Shown piece by piece: positions 35,642 to 36,704 of a stretch of 36,704 nucleotides of DNA (the stretch's first letter is position 1; every line of letters starts with the position of its first letter). The position numbers and the translations under genes are program-made. The notes beneath the pieces were generated by a model that worked only from the letters and a program-made list of their open reading frames with translations, did no database searches and was not told the DNA's origin. The stretch covers positions 1-36,704 of the forward strand of contig NZ_JAXUHN010000034.1 in the NCBI RefSeq assembly GCF_035916875.1, read 5' to 3'. This DNA is from Methylomicrobium sp035916875. Its GTDB lineage: Bacteria > Pseudomonadota > Gammaproteobacteria > Methylococcales > Methylomonadaceae.

Positions 35642-36436
35642 ATGGAAACCAACACTCCCCCCAACGCCCACGACCATCCGCTCAAAGGGATCAACCTGGT
35701 CAGCTTTTCGACCTCGATAAAGCTGTTGTTCAGCGGCTATTTGACGACTGTCGCAGTCGGCTATCTGATGGCGCTGACTCAGATCCTGTTTACGCACGGC
35801 ATGGCCGATGGCAAATTCGGCCTGTCGTTCGACGACATCGTGTATAGCTACTACGGCGACCGCTCAAGTTCCACACTGGAAGGTAAATTGAACGGCTCGA
35901 TGAAGGCCAACGCGCCGGACGAGGACCGTTTCCGAATCATTCAATGGGTTCGCGACGGTGCGGACCAACAGGAATACACGGTCTATATCAAGCCGATCAT
36001 CGACGATCACTGTGTGATGTGCCATAACGCCAACGCCGGGTCATTGCCGGATTTCAGCACTTTCGAGAACTTAAAAAAATACACGGAGACCAACACCGGC
36101 GCGACCTTTGAAGCGCTGGTCCGGGTCTCGCACATCCACATCTTCGGCATCAGTTTCATCTTCATGTTCGTCGGCCTGATCTTCAGTTTCAGCACCGGCG
36201 TGACGAAACGATACAAATACCTGGCGATCGTGATGCCTTATTTGTTCCTGCTGGTCGACATCGCCTCCTGGTGGCTAACCAAACTTTCGCCGCACTTCGC
36301 GATCTTTGTCATTTTAGCCGGCAGCGGCATGGGCGTGTCGTTCGCCTACATGTGGTGCGTGTCGATGTACCAGATGTGGATACTGGGGTACGTTCGGCAT
36401 AAGGAAGACGGCAGGAATGCTTTGCTGCGCGATTAG
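35642..36436 (+). CDS. Membrane-anchored mono-heme c protein of unknown function
   Basis: This protein has about 264 aa from ATG 35642; the open frame extends to 35585 but lacks a start signal. A membrane segment (about 22-50) is followed by a loop (51-160) with one heme-c site CVMCH (C124, C127, H128). Three or more membrane segments follow (HIFGISFIFMFVGLIFSFST, VMPYLFLLVDIASWWLT and AIFVILAGSGMGVSFAYMW). His residues at the membrane edge (VSHIHIFG) could be a second axial or heme ligand. A redox or electron-transfer role at the membrane is inferred. No partner redox gene lies in the window. Confidence 0.78.
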   Translation: METNTPPNAHDHPLKGINLVSFSTSIKLLFSGYLTTVAVGYLMALTQILFTHGMADGKFGLSFDDIVYSYYGDRSSSTLEGKLNGSMKANAPDEDRFRIIQWVRDGADQQEYTVYIKPIIDDHCVMCHNANAGSLPDFSTFENLKKYTETNTGATFEALVRVSHIHIFGISFIFMFVGLIFSFSTGVTKRYKYLAIVMPYLFLLVDIASWWLTKLSPHFAIFVILAGSGMGVSFAYMWCVSMYQMWILGYVRHKEDGRNALLRD

Positions 36437-36477
36437 GGACTAACTTGCCCCTCGCAGAAAAAATTCAGTTCGTATTG

Positions 36478-36509
36478 AGCTTGCCGCAAGCCTTAGGCGC
36501 CGGCAAGCT
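36478..36509 (+). terminator. Hairpin after heme-c protein gene
   Basis: AGCTTGCCG and CGGCAAGCT form a 9-bp stem with a 14-nt loop, 41 nt beyond the stop. A second G/C-rich pair (GCCCC/GGGGC) brackets it. No T run follows. Confidence 0.35.
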
Positions 36510-36594
36510 TAACCTCGTGGGGCGAAAATAAATGGCTCGCACGACATTCTACTTGCCTCTGATTTGAAACTCTCACTTCCAGCCCACTAAACAA

Positions 36595-36665
36595 CCACCG
36601 GCTGAAAGCCGGTGGGTTTGATTTACGGACTGAAAGTCCGGATACGCGTCGACTTAACGACGCGT
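36595..36665. repeat. Three tandem hairpins, possible IS200/IS605-type end
   Basis: Consecutive stems CCACCGGC-TGAAA-GCCGGTGG (36595-36615), CGGAC-TGAAA-GTCCG (36626-36640) and ACGCGTCG-N6-CGACGCGT (36644-36665) run to the window edge. Two share the TGAAA loop. Such hairpin strings are typical of IS200/IS605-like ends or REP clusters. No transposase is visible because the window stops. Confidence 0.45.
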
Positions 36666-36704
36666 CGTTGTGTCATCAAATATCCGATAGGCTTTTGTTC
36701 ATCT

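Noticed and set aside
1..36704. CRISPR array, tRNA or rRNA genes
   Set aside because: No regularly spaced repeats, cloverleaf or conserved rRNA segments were seen on reading through; a covariance-model scan would be decisive for RNAs.

Overview
The window looks like a chromosomal segment from a gammaproteobacterium. Tripartite RND efflux pumps, outer-membrane lipoproteins and proteobacterial families dominate, and the mix of phosphoketolase, a V-type ATPase and a heme-c membrane protein would suit a methanotroph of the Methylococcales type. That placement is inferred from protein families only; no rRNA or other taxonomic marker is present.

Region 1 (1-13,394) is read almost entirely leftward. 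From its upstream end it carries a DUF3300 lipoprotein, a DUF2950 exported protein, an overlooked 52-codon ORF, a CPA1 Na+/H+ antiporter, an RND pump (MFP, RND, OMF) and phosphoketolase. A frameshifted DUF2950 C-terminal relic lies just beyond phosphoketolase. Region 2 (13,395-13,860) is a divergent control region. It holds two inverted copies of a 23-nt operator-like site, each with a -10-like hexamer 35 bp from its centre, and two inverted copies of about 130 bp spanning the leader and first codons of V-ATPase subunit B, one of which lies at the front of the DUF3300 gene. Region 3 (13,864-22,194) is a rightward V-type ATPase operon in the order B-D-I-K-E-DUF2764-A, followed closely by a PPK2 polyphosphate kinase. 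Compared with the E-DUF2764-A-B-D-I-K order known in Bacteroidetes and Chlamydiae, the order is rotated. Subunit K carries the residues that bind Na+ in Enterococcus hirae NtpK. A SulP transporter and a small secreted protein follow.

Region 4 (25.2-28.1 kb) is a decayed accessory stretch: broken reading frames, an apparent IS3-family left-end relic, a permuted papain-like peptidase candidate, and divergently a 50-aa membrane peptide overlapping a gene with a start-frame problem. Region 5 (28.2-34.9 kb) is a second efflux system (MexEF-OprN-like) with a divergent TetR regulator and a perfect 9-4-9 palindrome between them. Region 6 (34.9-36.7 kb) has a membrane protein with one CxxCH heme-c site and a run of three hairpins at the window edge that resembles mobile-element ends.

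Taken together, the two divergent arrays look like one co-regulated energy and envelope-stress module: an ion-pumping ATPase, polyphosphate-linked nucleotide phosphorylation, Na+/H+ exchange, efflux and a phosphoketolase bypass giving acetyl phosphate. The shared regulator is not encoded in the window.
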